Positions 40,756 to 49,210 of a DNA stretch of 63,754 nucleotides are shown piece by piece. Position 1 is the first letter of the stretch, and each line of letters starts with the position of its first letter. The translations under genes were made by a program, and so were the position numbers. The notes under the pieces are model-generated. The model saw nothing but the letters and a program-made list of their open reading frames with translations. It ran no database searches and was not told where the DNA came from. The DNA is from Roseomonas sp. 18066 (GTDB lineage: Bacteria; Pseudomonadota; Alphaproteobacteria; Acetobacterales; Acetobacteraceae), in the NCBI RefSeq assembly GCF_902706185.1, contig NZ_CACSJM010000011.1:1-63754 (forward strand), written 5' to 3'.

Positions 40756-41963
40756 GGGGCGTCGACCAGGGCCCGGCCGGCGCGGGCGACGATGCGGCCG
40801 CGCTTGACCACCAGCCGGCGCTCGGGGCGGTTGACCACGGCTTCCGCCAGGGTCTCGGCATCGACCAGCAGAAGATCGGCCTGGCAGCCCTCGGCGACGC
40901 CGTAATCGGCCAACCGCATGGTGGCGGCGCCGCCGGTGGTGCAGACGGCCAGCGCCAGCTCCACCTCGGGGTCGGTGCGGAAATTGTTGCGCAGGCCGAG
41001 CAGCATGGCGCGCTCCAGCATGTCGCCATTGCCATAGGGGCCCCAGCTGTCGCGGATGCCGTCATTGCCGGCGCAGAGGCGGATGCCGCGCGCCGTCAGC
41101 TTGGCCACCGGCGGCACCGGCCGGCTGGCCGAGCCGGTCGACATGATGGCGATGTCCAGCGCCGCGATTTCTTCCAAAAGCCCGTCGACCATGGCGGTGT
41201 CGGGGTCGCCCAGGCAGAAGGCGTGGCTGATCACCACCTGGCCCTGCATGCCCAGCGCGCGGGTCCGCTCGAAGATCAGCTCCATGCTGAAGGCGCCGAG
41301 CAGCGCTGCCTCGTGCAGATGGATGTCGACCGGCTTGCCGAAGCGCTGGGCCAGGTCGAAGACGGCATCCAGATGCCCCTTCGGGTCGCGGTCGATGCCG
41401 CAGGGGTCGAGGCCGCCGACCACGTCGCTGCCCAGCTTCATGGCTTCTTCCATGAGCTCGAGCGTGCCGGGGCGCACCAGCAGGCCGGATTGCGGGAAGG
41501 CGACGATCTCGACATCCATGGCGTCGCGGTAGCGCTCGCGGGTGGCCAGCAGCCCCTCGATCCCGGCCAGGCCCACGCTGGTGTCGACATCGACATGGGT
41601 GCGGATATGCGTCGAGCCCTTGGCCAGCGACTGCACCAGCTGGCGGGCCGATTGCCGCGCCGGGTCGATGCCCATCTCCTGGCGGATGCGGCGCTCATTG
41701 TCGATCTTGTCGATCAGCCGCGGCCCGGCGCTGTTCGGCACCCAGCGCATGCCCCAGAGCGTCTTGTCCAGATGGGTATGCGCCTCGACCAGGCCGGGCA
41801 GCAGCAGCGCGTCCCAGCCATCCTCGACGTGGACGCCCTCGGGGGGCGCCTGGTCGGGGGCGATGCGGGCGATGCGGCCGCCGCGGATCAGCACGTCGGT
41901 GCTGGCCCCGCCCATCGGGCGGACGGTCTTCAGCAGCAGATCCTGGGGGGATGCAGGGGACAT
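40752..41963 (-). CDS. Amidohydrolase, cytosine-deaminase-like
   Basis: 403 residues from ATG 41963 (GGAG six bases upstream; ATG 41975 is the alternative). Motifs: LLLPGLVEAHTHLDKTLWGM (H-x-H metal pair), IRTHVDVDTSVGLAGIEGLL, GLDPCGIDRDPKGHLDAVF, VDIHLHEAALLGAFSM (H-x-H), VVISHAFCLGD and CAGNDGIRDSWGPYGNGDML (catalytic Asp). This is the CodA/N-acyl-type deaminase branch. Together with the second amidohydrolase it may open the ring of a heterocycle, but no transporter or further step is adjacent to tell which. Confidence 0.88.
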   Translation of the reverse strand: MSPASPQDLLLKTVRPMGGASTDVLIRGGRIARIAPDQAPPEGVHVEDGWDALLLPGLVEAHTHLDKTLWGMRWVPNSAGPRLIDKIDNERRIRQEMGIDPARQSARQLVQSLAKGSTHIRTHVDVDTSVGLAGIEGLLATRERYRDAMDVEIVAFPQSGLLVRPGTLELMEEAMKLGSDVVGGLDPCGIDRDPKGHLDAVFDLAQRFGKPVDIHLHEAALLGAFSMELIFERTRALGMQGQVVISHAFCLGDPDTAMVDGLLEEIAALDIAIMSTGSASRPVPPVAKLTARGIRLCAGNDGIRDSWGPYGNGDMLERAMLLGLRNNFRTDPEVELALAVCTTGGAATMRLADYGVAEGCQADLLLVDAETLAEAVVNRPERRLVVKRGRIVARAGRALVDAP

Positions 41964-42005
41964 CGCCGGCTCCATCGCGAAAAATGTTCAACAATCTGGC
42001 GCAGT

Positions 42006-42017
42006 ATTGTATGCAAT
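42006..42017. promoter_or_regulatory. GntR/FCD-type operator
   Basis: ATTGTATGCAAT has perfect ATTG/CAAT arms and is one base off the ATTGTATACAAT-type palindrome common for FCD-subfamily GntR regulators. It lies 43 bp upstream of the amidohydrolase operon and 66 bp upstream of the GntR gene. Confidence 0.65.
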
Positions 42018-42082
42018 CGCTGGTGCCGGCAATGGCTGATCTTGCCTGCACCCCCCGCCTGCCGCCATGGTCCGCGCCCTTC

Positions 42083-42814
42083 ATGACCGAACCCGACCCC
42101 AAGTCTCCCCCGCGCGCCGCCGCGATCCACCAGGCCCTGCGCCAGGCGATCCTGGAGCAGGCGCTGGCCCCCGGCGCCAAGCTGCCGGAAGACCTGATCG
42201 CCAGCCAGTTCGGCGTCAGCCGGACCCTGGTGCGCGAGGCGCTGGGCCGGCTGGCCGCCGAGGGCCTGGTCGAGCTGCGCCACAACCGCGGCGCCAGCGT
42301 CGCCGCCCCCAGCCTCGCCGAGGCGCGCGACGTCTTCGCCATCCGCCGCGCCATGGAGCTGCTGGCGGTCGACGCGCTCTGCGGCCGGCTGGAGCCGGCG
42401 CAGGCGGCGCGGCTGGAAGCGCATGTCGAGGCCGAGGCGGCGGCCCAGGCCACCAGCGGCCCGACCTCGATCCGGCTGGCCGGCGAATTCCACCTGCTGC
42501 TGGCGGAGCTGACCGGCAATGCCCTGCTGCAGCGCTATGTCGCGGAGCTCGCCTCGCGCTGCTCGCTGATCCTCTCCCTCTATGGCCGGCCTCATTCGGC
42601 CGACTGCGCCGTCGAGGAGCATCGCGCGCTGATCGCCGCACTCCGCGCGGGCGACGCCCCCGCCTGCCGCGCCCTGATGGACCACCACCTGGCGGCGGTG
42701 ATGGGCCGCGCGCTGCTGCCGCCGAAGCCCGGCGACATGCGCGCGGTCCTGGCCCGCTATGCCGGCACCCCCGCCCCTTCCCCGCCGCGCCGCGCAAAGG
42801 CCCGATCCGCATGA
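42083..42814 (+). CDS. GntR-family regulator, FCD (FadR-like) subfamily
   Basis: 243 residues from ATG 42083. N-terminal winged helix: HQALRQAILEQALAPGAKLPEDLIASQFGVSRTLVREALGRLAAEGLVELRHNRGASV. The C-terminal FCD domain has the metal-binding His pattern (EFHLLLAEL, EEHRALIAAL, LMDHHLAAV). Probably represses the divergent amidohydrolase operon and itself through the palindrome between them. ATGA overlap with the flavin-reductase gene. Confidence 0.9.
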   Translation: MTEPDPKSPPRAAAIHQALRQAILEQALAPGAKLPEDLIASQFGVSRTLVREALGRLAAEGLVELRHNRGASVAAPSLAEARDVFAIRRAMELLAVDALCGRLEPAQAARLEAHVEAEAAAQATSGPTSIRLAGEFHLLLAELTGNALLQRYVAELASRCSLILSLYGRPHSADCAVEEHRALIAALRAGDAPACRALMDHHLAAVMGRALLPPKPGDMRAVLARYAGTPAPSPPRRAKARSA

Positions 42815-43464
42815 CCGATGTTGCCAGCTTCGACTTCGCCCAGCTCACCCCGCGCGAGCGCTACAAGATCCTGATCGGCACGGTGGTGCCGCGGCCGATC
42901 GCGCTGGTCACCACCGCCAGCCCCGAGGGCCGCGCCAATGCCGCGCCCTTCAGCTTCTTCAACTGCCTGTCGGCCGATCCGGCGATCGTGGCGCTGGGCG
43001 TCGAGGTCAAGGCCGATGGCGCGCCGAAGGACACCGGCCGCAACATCCGCGCCACCGGCTGCTTCACCGTCAACATCGTCTCCGACGCGCTGGTCGAGGC
43101 CATGAACATCTGCGCCGTGCCCTTCGGCCCCGAGGTGGACGAGCTGGAGCGCGCGGGCCTGGCCATCGTCGCCGGCACCGCGATCAGCGCCCCGCGCATC
43201 GCCCTGGCCCCGGCGGCGCTGGAATGCCGGCTGCATTCCTTCCTCGACATCGGCAGCTCGCGCGAGATCATCCTGGGCCAGGTGGTGCATGCGCATATCC
43301 GGGCGGATGCGGTGAATGCCCAGCTGCATATCGACCCGAAGCTGATCGACGCGGTCGGCCGCATGGGCGGGCATGGCTATGCCTCGACGCGCGACTATTT
43401 CGACCTGCCGACCATGAGCCTCGCTGGCTTCGACAGCGACGAGCCACAAGCGCGGCTCCGCTGA
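42811..43464 (+). CDS. Flavin reductase-like (FMN-binding) protein
   Basis: 217 residues. The split-barrel flavin-binding pattern is clear: RYKILIGTVVPRPIALVTTA, NAAPFSFFNCLSADPAIVAL, NIRATGCFTVNIVSDALVEAM and HAHIRADAVNAQLHIDPKLID. This group (DIM6/NTAB-like) includes NAD(P)H:FMN reductases and flavin-dependent enzymes acting alone. In a regulon with two amidohydrolases it could supply reduced flavin to a monooxygenase encoded elsewhere. Translationally coupled to the GntR gene. Confidence 0.85.
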   Translation: MTDVASFDFAQLTPRERYKILIGTVVPRPIALVTTASPEGRANAAPFSFFNCLSADPAIVALGVEVKADGAPKDTGRNIRATGCFTVNIVSDALVEAMNICAVPFGPEVDELERAGLAIVAGTAISAPRIALAPAALECRLHSFLDIGSSREIILGQVVHAHIRADAVNAQLHIDPKLIDAVGRMGGHGYASTRDYFDLPTMSLAGFDSDEPQARLR

Positions 43465-43474
43465 GGCGGATCTT

Positions 43475-44383
43475 CTAGGCCGGGGCCTTCGCCCTGTCCC
43501 AGAAGGCCTCGGCCGCCGCGGATTGCCGGCGGCGCGGGCGGAACAGGCGGATTTCCACCGGTATGGCGAAGCCCGCCCCGGCCTCGACCAGCCGGCCGGC
43601 GGCCAGGTCCTCGGCGACCATGCTGCGCGGCAGCCAGGCCAGGCCCTGGCCCTGCCGCGCCAGGGTCTGCAGCGCGGCGGCCAGCGGCGCCGTCACCACC
43701 GTCTCCATGGCGATGCCCCGGCCGGCGAGCGCCGCCTCGAGGATGCGGCCGAGGCCGGAGGCGGCGCTATAGGCCAGCGCCCGCGCCGGCGCCGCGGCGC
43801 TGCCCGGCAGCGACCAGCGCGGCCTGCCCGCGGCATCGGGCGCCACCACCGGCAGCAGCAGGTCCTGCCCCACCACGATGCTGGCGAAGTCGCCGGGCGG
43901 CAGCCGGGCCGAGCCCTCGCCCTGCGCATGGGCCAGCAGGAAATCGGCATCGCCGGCCGCGAAAAGCCGCTCGCAGGCGGCCATGCTGTCGGAGACCAGG
44001 TTCAGCGGCCCGAGCATCGGCAGGCCGGGCGCCGGCAGCGGGAACAGGCCGCGCATCCAGCCGGGGAAGAAGGTGAAGGACAGCGCATGGGTGGCGGCGA
44101 TGGACAGCGCCGCGCCCTCCCGCCCCGCCGCCTTCAGCGCGGCGCGGCGGGCGGCATGGATGTCGCGCACCAGGGCGACGGCCTGGTCGCGCAGCGCCTG
44201 GCCGGCGGCGTTCAGCTGCAGGCCCTGCGGCGCGCGCAGCACCAGCGGCGTGCCGATCCAGGCTTCCAGCGCCTGGATGCGGCGGCTGAAGGCCGGCTGG
44301 GTGACATGGCGCGCCGCGGCGGCCCGGGAGAAGTTCCGGTGCTCGGCCAGGGCCAGGAAATCCTCGAGCCAGGTCAGTTCCAT
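43475..44383 (-). CDS. LysR-family regulator divergent from D-tartrate dehydratase
   Basis: 302 residues. N-terminal helix-turn-helix ELTWLEDFLALAEHRNFSRAAAARHVTQPAFSRRIQALEAWIG is standard LysR; the remainder is the periplasmic-binding-like effector domain. It diverges from the tartrate dehydratase gene with a T-N11-A palindrome (44392-44406) 9 bp before its own start, so it most likely regulates that gene and itself, with tartrate or a relative as inducer (inference). Confidence 0.9.
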   Translation of the reverse strand: MELTWLEDFLALAEHRNFSRAAAARHVTQPAFSRRIQALEAWIGTPLVLRAPQGLQLNAAGQALRDQAVALVRDIHAARRAALKAAGREGAALSIAATHALSFTFFPGWMRGLFPLPAPGLPMLGPLNLVSDSMAACERLFAAGDADFLLAHAQGEGSARLPPGDFASIVVGQDLLLPVVAPDAAGRPRWSLPGSAAAPARALAYSAASGLGRILEAALAGRGIAMETVVTAPLAAALQTLARQGQGLAWLPRSMVAEDLAAGRLVEAGAGFAIPVEIRLFRPRRRQSAAAEAFWDRAKAPA

Positions 44384-44391
44384 CGGGCGTG

Positions 44392-44406
44392 ATGCCGGAT
44401 CGGCAT
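44392..44406. promoter_or_regulatory. LysR-type T-N11-A palindrome
   Basis: ATGCCGGATCGGCAT: perfect 6-bp arms ATGCCG/CGGCAT around GAT, containing T-N11-A. It lies 9 bp upstream of the LysR start and 91 bp upstream of the dehydratase start, the usual place for the recognition site of an autoregulated LysR protein. Confidence 0.65.
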
Positions 44407-44496
44407 GGAGTCCTCGTCAAACGGCATTGGATGCAGGGCTGGAAGCCAGGCTAATCGGGCCTCTGTCCGAAAACCAGCCCAGAAAGAAAATGCCGG

Positions 44497-45660
44497 ATGC
44501 GCATCGTCGATGTCCGCGAGATCACCCAGCCGATCGCCTCGCCGATCCGCAACGCCTATATCGACTTCTCCAAGATGACGACCAGCCTGGTCGCCGTGGT
44601 CACCGATGTCATCCGCGACGGCCGCCCGGTGGTGGGCTACGGCTTCAACTCGAATGGCCGCTATGGCCAGGGCGGGCTGATCCGCGAGCGGTTCCGCGAC
44701 CGCATCCTGGAGGCCGACCCCGCCAGCCTGCGCGACGAGGCCCGCGACAACATCGACCCGGCGAAGGTCTGGGCGGCGATGATGACCAACGAGAAGCCGG
44801 GCGGGCATGGCGAGCGCTCGGTCGCCGTCGGCACCGTCGACATGGCGGTCTGGGACGCGGTCGCCAAGATCGAGGGCAAGCCGCTGTTCCGCCTGCTGGC
44901 GGAGCGGCATGGCCGGCAGGCCGATCCGCGCGTCTTCGTCTATGCCGCCGGCGGCTACTACTATCCCGGCAAGGACAATGGCGCGCTGCGTGGCGAGATG
45001 CGCAGCTATCTCGACCGTGGCTACAACGTGGTCAAGATGAAGATCGGCGGCGCCTCGCTGTCCGAGGATTGCGCCCGCATCGAGGCGGTGCTGGCCGAGC
45101 TCGACGGGCGCGCGCAGCTGGCCGTCGACGCCAATGGCCGCTTCGACCTGGAGACCGCCATCGCCTATGCCAAGGCGCTGCGGCAATTCCCGCTGTTCTG
45201 GTACGAGGAGGCGGGCGACCCGCTGGACTATGCGCTGCAGGCGGCGCTGGCCGAATTCTACCCCGGCGCCATGGCCACCGGCGAGAACCTGTTCTCGCAC
45301 CAGGATGCGCGCAACCTGCTGCGCTATGGCGGCATGCGCCCCGATCGCGACTGGCTGCAATTCGACTGCGCGCTGTCCTATGGCCTGGTCGAATATCTGC
45401 GCACCCTGGCGGTGCTGCAGCAGCAGGGCTGGTCGCCGCGCCGCTGCATCCCGCATGGCGGGCACCAGATGTCGCTGATGATCGCGGCCGGCCTCGGCCT
45501 CGGCGGCAATGAAAGCTACCCCGACCTGTTCCAGCCCTATGGCGGCTTCCCCGACGGCGTCCGCGTCGAGGAAGGCCATGTCACCATGCCGGAGCTGCCC
45601 GGCATCGGCTTCGAGGGCAAGTCGGACCTGATCGGGGTGATGCGCGAGCTCGCTTCCTAA
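44497..45660 (+). CDS. tarD: D(-)-tartrate dehydratase (enolase superfamily)
   Basis: 387 residues. It aligns from memory almost end to end with the Bradyrhizobium D-tartrate dehydratase, offset by two residues. Functional residues are all present: Lys182 in VVKMKIGG, metal ligands Asp211 (AVDANGRF), Glu237 (FWYEEAG) and Glu263 (ATGENLFS), and His320 in RCIPHGGHQ. Further identical stretches are REITQPIASPIRNAYIDF and ESYPDLFQPYGGFPDG. It dehydrates D-tartrate to oxaloacetate with Mg2+. It stands alone as a catabolic gene; no tartrate transporter is adjacent. Overlaps the convergent acylase gene by 4 bp. Confidence 0.93.
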   Translation: MRIVDVREITQPIASPIRNAYIDFSKMTTSLVAVVTDVIRDGRPVVGYGFNSNGRYGQGGLIRERFRDRILEADPASLRDEARDNIDPAKVWAAMMTNEKPGGHGERSVAVGTVDMAVWDAVAKIEGKPLFRLLAERHGRQADPRVFVYAAGGYYYPGKDNGALRGEMRSYLDRGYNVVKMKIGGASLSEDCARIEAVLAELDGRAQLAVDANGRFDLETAIAYAKALRQFPLFWYEEAGDPLDYALQAALAEFYPGAMATGENLFSHQDARNLLRYGGMRPDRDWLQFDCALSYGLVEYLRTLAVLQQQGWSPRRCIPHGGHQMSLMIAAGLGLGGNESYPDLFQPYGGFPDGVRVEEGHVTMPELPGIGFEGKSDLIGVMRELAS

Positions 45661-47999
45661 GGCGTCAGCGCCTGGCGATGGCTGGCCTGCGCTTCGATCG
45701 CGGGCCAGTCATAGAGCATCGGCACCATCGCGCAGCCCGACCAGGCCTCGTTCTGGTTGTCGTAGAAGGGGCTGCCCGGCTGGCCGGAGGCGCCGTGGAA
45801 CACCGCCCAGCGGCAATTCTCCCAGGCCCCGACATCGAAGACATAGCGGGCCAGCGCCCCATAGGCGGCGCGCGGCCCGGCGCTGCAGAGCAGCCCATTG
45901 GCCTGCACCGTGTCGTTGTCGCCGCCGACCGGGCGTGACGGCGGATCGAGCAGCCTCGCCGCCGCCGGGAATTTTTCCGACAGGGGATGGACGAAGCGCG
46001 GCTGGTGCACCTCGCCCCAGGGTGTCCGGGCGACCACCTCGGGGGCTGCGGCGGCTTCCACCAGCGCCTCCTGCAGCAGGGAATTCCAATCGCTGCCGCC
46101 AGTGAAAGAAACATCGTCGCGGCGCAGCAGGTCGGGCAGCGTCCACCACAGCTGGTTCTGCGGCACCACCCCCGGCGCCACCGCGGTCCAGGGATGCCGC
46201 GCGACATCGAGCAGCCCGCTGCGCTCGGCCAGTTTCCGGGTCGCCGCGCGGCGCAGCGCGACATAGGCGGTGGGCAGCGGGCTGCCGGCGCGCATGTCGC
46301 CGTCCCACTCGGCCAGCGCCTTGCGCAGCGCCGCGGCGGCGGGGTCGGCGGGTTCCGCCAGCGCGCGCAGCCGGTCGCTCAGCAGCAGCGCATTGGGCGA
46401 CAGCGTGTCGGCATGGAGCGCCGCCGCATCCTCCGGGCGGAAGCCGGGCATGGCGCGCAGCCGCTCCAGGATACGCGACGCGCGATAGGGCGGGTGGCAG
46501 TCGGTGCAGAGATAGTCGGGATGGTCGTCGGCGACGACCCGGTTGTTGGCGGTGACGATCAGCCCCTCGGGCGGGTCGATGACCTGGGGCATTTCCTCAT
46601 GCGCGATCCAGCCCTGCCAGTCATTGGCCGGATCCCAGCCGGGCAGCGGCAGCCAGCCATGCGCCGCGGTCCGCCGCGGCACCCGGGCGCGCACCAGATG
46701 GCCGATCTGGCCCTGGGTGTCGGCGGCGACCAGGTTGTGGTCGATCAGCCCCCAGCCGCGCGTCGCCTCGTAGAGCTCGGCCACCGTCCTGGCCCGGGTC
46801 ATCCGCGGCAGGCAATCGAAGGAAAGATCGGCCTCGGCGAATTGCACCGAGCGCAGCGCCAGCGCGGTGCCGCTGGCAGGGTCGCCGGCGATCACCGGGC
46901 CATGGATGGTCTCGACGATCTCGAAGTCGCGCTCGGCAGAGTCGCGCACCTTGATGCTGTCGCGACGCCGGGTGACGGGGGCGTGTCCCGCGCCATGCTG
47001 CGTGGCGGTGCCGTCCTCGGAGAACTTCTCCAGGAACAGGTCGTGGATGTCCATGAAGGCATGGGTGACGCAATAGGCGACGCTGCCGTTATGGGCGAAA
47101 TGCGGGAAGCCCGGCACGCCCGGCACGGTCAGCCCCACCATGTCGAATTCGTCGCAGGCGACATGGTGCTGCGCATACATGTTGGGGATTTCGAAGACGC
47201 GGTGCGGGTCGCCGGCCAGCACCGGCCGCCCGGTGCCGCTGCGGCCCGGCCCCACCGCCCAGTTGTTGCTGCCGCCGGCGGTCTCGTCGCCCGGGCCCTC
47301 GCGGCCGAGCGACTCGAGCAGGGTGCGGATCGCCGGCGCCAGCGCCTCCAGGTCGGCCTGCTGCCGCGCGGCATCCGTCCCCGGCGGGATGGTCAGCAGA
47401 TCGCGGCCGCCATCGTCGTAGCGCAGTTTCCCCACATTCTCCGCCCCGACCACCGGCAGGGCGGCGGCGCGCCACAGCTTGAACCAGACCGAGCCCATCA
47501 GCAGCCCGAGCCGCCGCATCACCGCGATGCTGTGCCAGGCCTCCCAGGTTTCTGCCTGTTCGCCGAGCAGCCGGTATTCCACGGGCAAGGGCGCGCCGGA
47601 GGCCAGGAAACCGTTCACCCCCGCCGCATAGGCCTCCAGCATCGCCCGCGCCGCATCCCCCAGCGCGGCGAAATCGCGGCGGCAGGCGGCCTCCATGCCC
47701 AGACGCCGCGCCAGCATGTCGGAGGCCACCGCCGCCTCCCCCAGCCATTCCGCCGCCCGCCCCAGCGCCCGGCGCCGGGTCAGCTCCATCTGGAACAGCC
47801 GGTCCTGGGCATGGGCGAAGCCCAGCGCCCTCCAGGCATCCTGCGCGCCCGCGGCCTTCAGATGCGGGATGCCCCAGCCGTCGCGCAGCAGCGTCACCGG
47901 CGCGGCCAGGCCCGGCAGGGCGACCTGCCCGTCCAGCGGCGCCAGGCTGGCAGCCAACTGCTGCGACGACAGGCTTTCAGCGGAAATCTTGGGCAGCAT
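45657..47999 (-). CDS. Penicillin-acylase-family Ntn-hydrolase without signal peptide
   Basis: 780 residues from ATG 47999, seven bases after AGGAGG (a longer GTG/ATG reading adds 11 residues). The precursor has an alpha part up to about residue 250 and the self-cleavage site in ETAGGSNNWAVGPGRSGTGR: Ser after Gly-Gly would become the N-terminal nucleophile of the beta subunit. Later landmarks are PVLAGDPHRVFEIPNMYAQ, VPGVPGFPHFAHNGSVAYCV, TANNRVVADDHPDYL and GGSDWNSLLQEALV. The family cleaves amide bonds of beta-lactams, acyl-homoserine lactones or other N-acyl compounds. No signal peptide is visible, unlike classical periplasmic acylases. Confidence 0.88.
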   Translation of the reverse strand: MLPKISAESLSSQQLAASLAPLDGQVALPGLAAPVTLLRDGWGIPHLKAAGAQDAWRALGFAHAQDRLFQMELTRRRALGRAAEWLGEAAVASDMLARRLGMEAACRRDFAALGDAARAMLEAYAAGVNGFLASGAPLPVEYRLLGEQAETWEAWHSIAVMRRLGLLMGSVWFKLWRAAALPVVGAENVGKLRYDDGGRDLLTIPPGTDAARQQADLEALAPAIRTLLESLGREGPGDETAGGSNNWAVGPGRSGTGRPVLAGDPHRVFEIPNMYAQHHVACDEFDMVGLTVPGVPGFPHFAHNGSVAYCVTHAFMDIHDLFLEKFSEDGTATQHGAGHAPVTRRRDSIKVRDSAERDFEIVETIHGPVIAGDPASGTALALRSVQFAEADLSFDCLPRMTRARTVAELYEATRGWGLIDHNLVAADTQGQIGHLVRARVPRRTAAHGWLPLPGWDPANDWQGWIAHEEMPQVIDPPEGLIVTANNRVVADDHPDYLCTDCHPPYRASRILERLRAMPGFRPEDAAALHADTLSPNALLLSDRLRALAEPADPAAAALRKALAEWDGDMRAGSPLPTAYVALRRAATRKLAERSGLLDVARHPWTAVAPGVVPQNQLWWTLPDLLRRDDVSFTGGSDWNSLLQEALVEAAAAPEVVARTPWGEVHQPRFVHPLSEKFPAAARLLDPPSRPVGGDNDTVQANGLLCSAGPRAAYGALARYVFDVGAWENCRWAVFHGASGQPGSPFYDNQNEAWSGCAMVPMLYDWPAIEAQASHRQALTP

Positions 48000-48439
48000 C
48001 CCGGTCCCTCCTGGCTGCGTGTCGGTGGCCACTGGGTTTCTCCACGAAATTTTTATACGTCATTGATTTTCCGTGGAGCCATGCCCGGAATCGCTCCCAG
48101 GACACCGCCCAATGCCACCGATATCTGCCGGGAAGAGAAGTCGATCGATCGGGAATGGGCAACCCCTCCGATGGGCGACCGCGTTTCCAGGGCGCTCCCG
48201 GGGATCGACAACGGGCGTCGCGGCTCACGCCACCCGTCGCGACCTCACACCAGGATGGCCTCCACCATCCAGCCTGAGAGCGACAATCTCCCCTGCCCCA
48301 TCCCGTTCGATGAACAGGCTGCCGATCGCGCCGGCGACCCTTCGGCGGCCAGCGGCACCGCCTCCGCGAGATGAGGCGCCGGCCCGTGGCGCAGCGCGGG
48401 CTGGCCGGGGATGGCGGCTTTGGCGCCGCGCTTCCCGCC
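48000..48439. other. Gene-free stretch upstream of the acylase gene
   Basis: About 440 bp between two minus-strand genes. No reading frame here looks like a protein. It holds the acylase leader with an AT-rich patch (48048-48070) and an inverted repeat CTCCACG (48040-48046)/CGTGGAG (48072-48078) around it. The rest shows nothing I recognise. Confidence 0.5.
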
Positions 48440-49210
48440 TCACTTCCTGGCCGCGGCCCGCTTCCCGACGAAAGCCCGCAGCCCCTGCTGCGCCTCGTCC
48501 GTCGTCGCGACGTTGCAGAAATCCTCCACCGCATTGGCGATGCTGCGGCGGTAGTCCAGGTCGTTGGCGCGCATGAAGGCGGCCCGTCCGAGCCGCATCG
48601 CCAGCGGCGGCTTGGCCGCGAAATCGGCGGCCAGGCGGCGAGCCTCGTCGAGCAGCGACGGCTTCGGCACCACGCGGCTCACCAGGCCGAGCCGCGCCGC
48701 CTCCTCGGCCGCGAAGCTGCGGCCGCTGAACAGCAGCTCGAAGGCGCGGTGACGCCCGATGATCCGCGGCAGATGGGCGAAATGGATGGCGGGCAGCAGG
48801 CCGAGCTCGATCTCCGGATAGCCGAAGGTCGCCGTGTCGGCGGCGAGCAGCACGTCGCAGGAGATGGCCAGCGTCATCCCCCCGCCCCGCGCCGCGCCAT
48901 TGACCGCGGCGATGGTGGGCTTGCCCATGGCGTGCTGCACCTCGGCCAGGCCGACATAGAGGCGCTCCAGGAAGCGGCGGACCTCCATGCCGGACTTGCC
49001 GATCAGGATGTCGAGGTCCAGCCCGGCGGAGAAGCGCTGGTCGAGCGCGCTGCGCAGGATGACGGCCCGCACCGCGTCGTCGGCCGCCGCCCGGCGGAAG
49101 GCGGCCAGGATGGCCTCGAGGAACTCGACGCTGAGCGCATTGACCGCGCCGCGTTCCAGGATGATCTCGGCGATGCTGCCGCTGACCTCGTAACGGAGCT
49201 CGGTGCTCAT
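48440..49210 (-). CDS. Enoyl-CoA hydratase/isomerase family protein
   Basis: 256 residues from ATG 49210 (ATGA overlap with the CoA-transferase stop). Crotonase signatures: ALDQRFSAGLDLDILIG (oxyanion loop), PTIAAVNGAARGGGMTLAIS (second oxyanion loop), CDVLLAADTATFGYPEIELGLLP with Glu at the position of one catalytic glutamate. The other is Gly/Ala-rich, so hydratase activity is not certain. Last gene of the operon TTT-SBP, MaoC, CoA-transferase, crotonase. Confidence 0.88.
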   Translation of the reverse strand: MSTELRYEVSGSIAEIILERGAVNALSVEFLEAILAAFRRAAADDAVRAVILRSALDQRFSAGLDLDILIGKSGMEVRRFLERLYVGLAEVQHAMGKPTIAAVNGAARGGGMTLAISCDVLLAADTATFGYPEIELGLLPAIHFAHLPRIIGRHRAFELLFSGRSFAAEEAARLGLVSRVVPKPSLLDEARRLAADFAAKPPLAMRLGRAAFMRANDLDYRRSIANAVEDFCNVATTDEAQQGLRAFVGKRAAARK

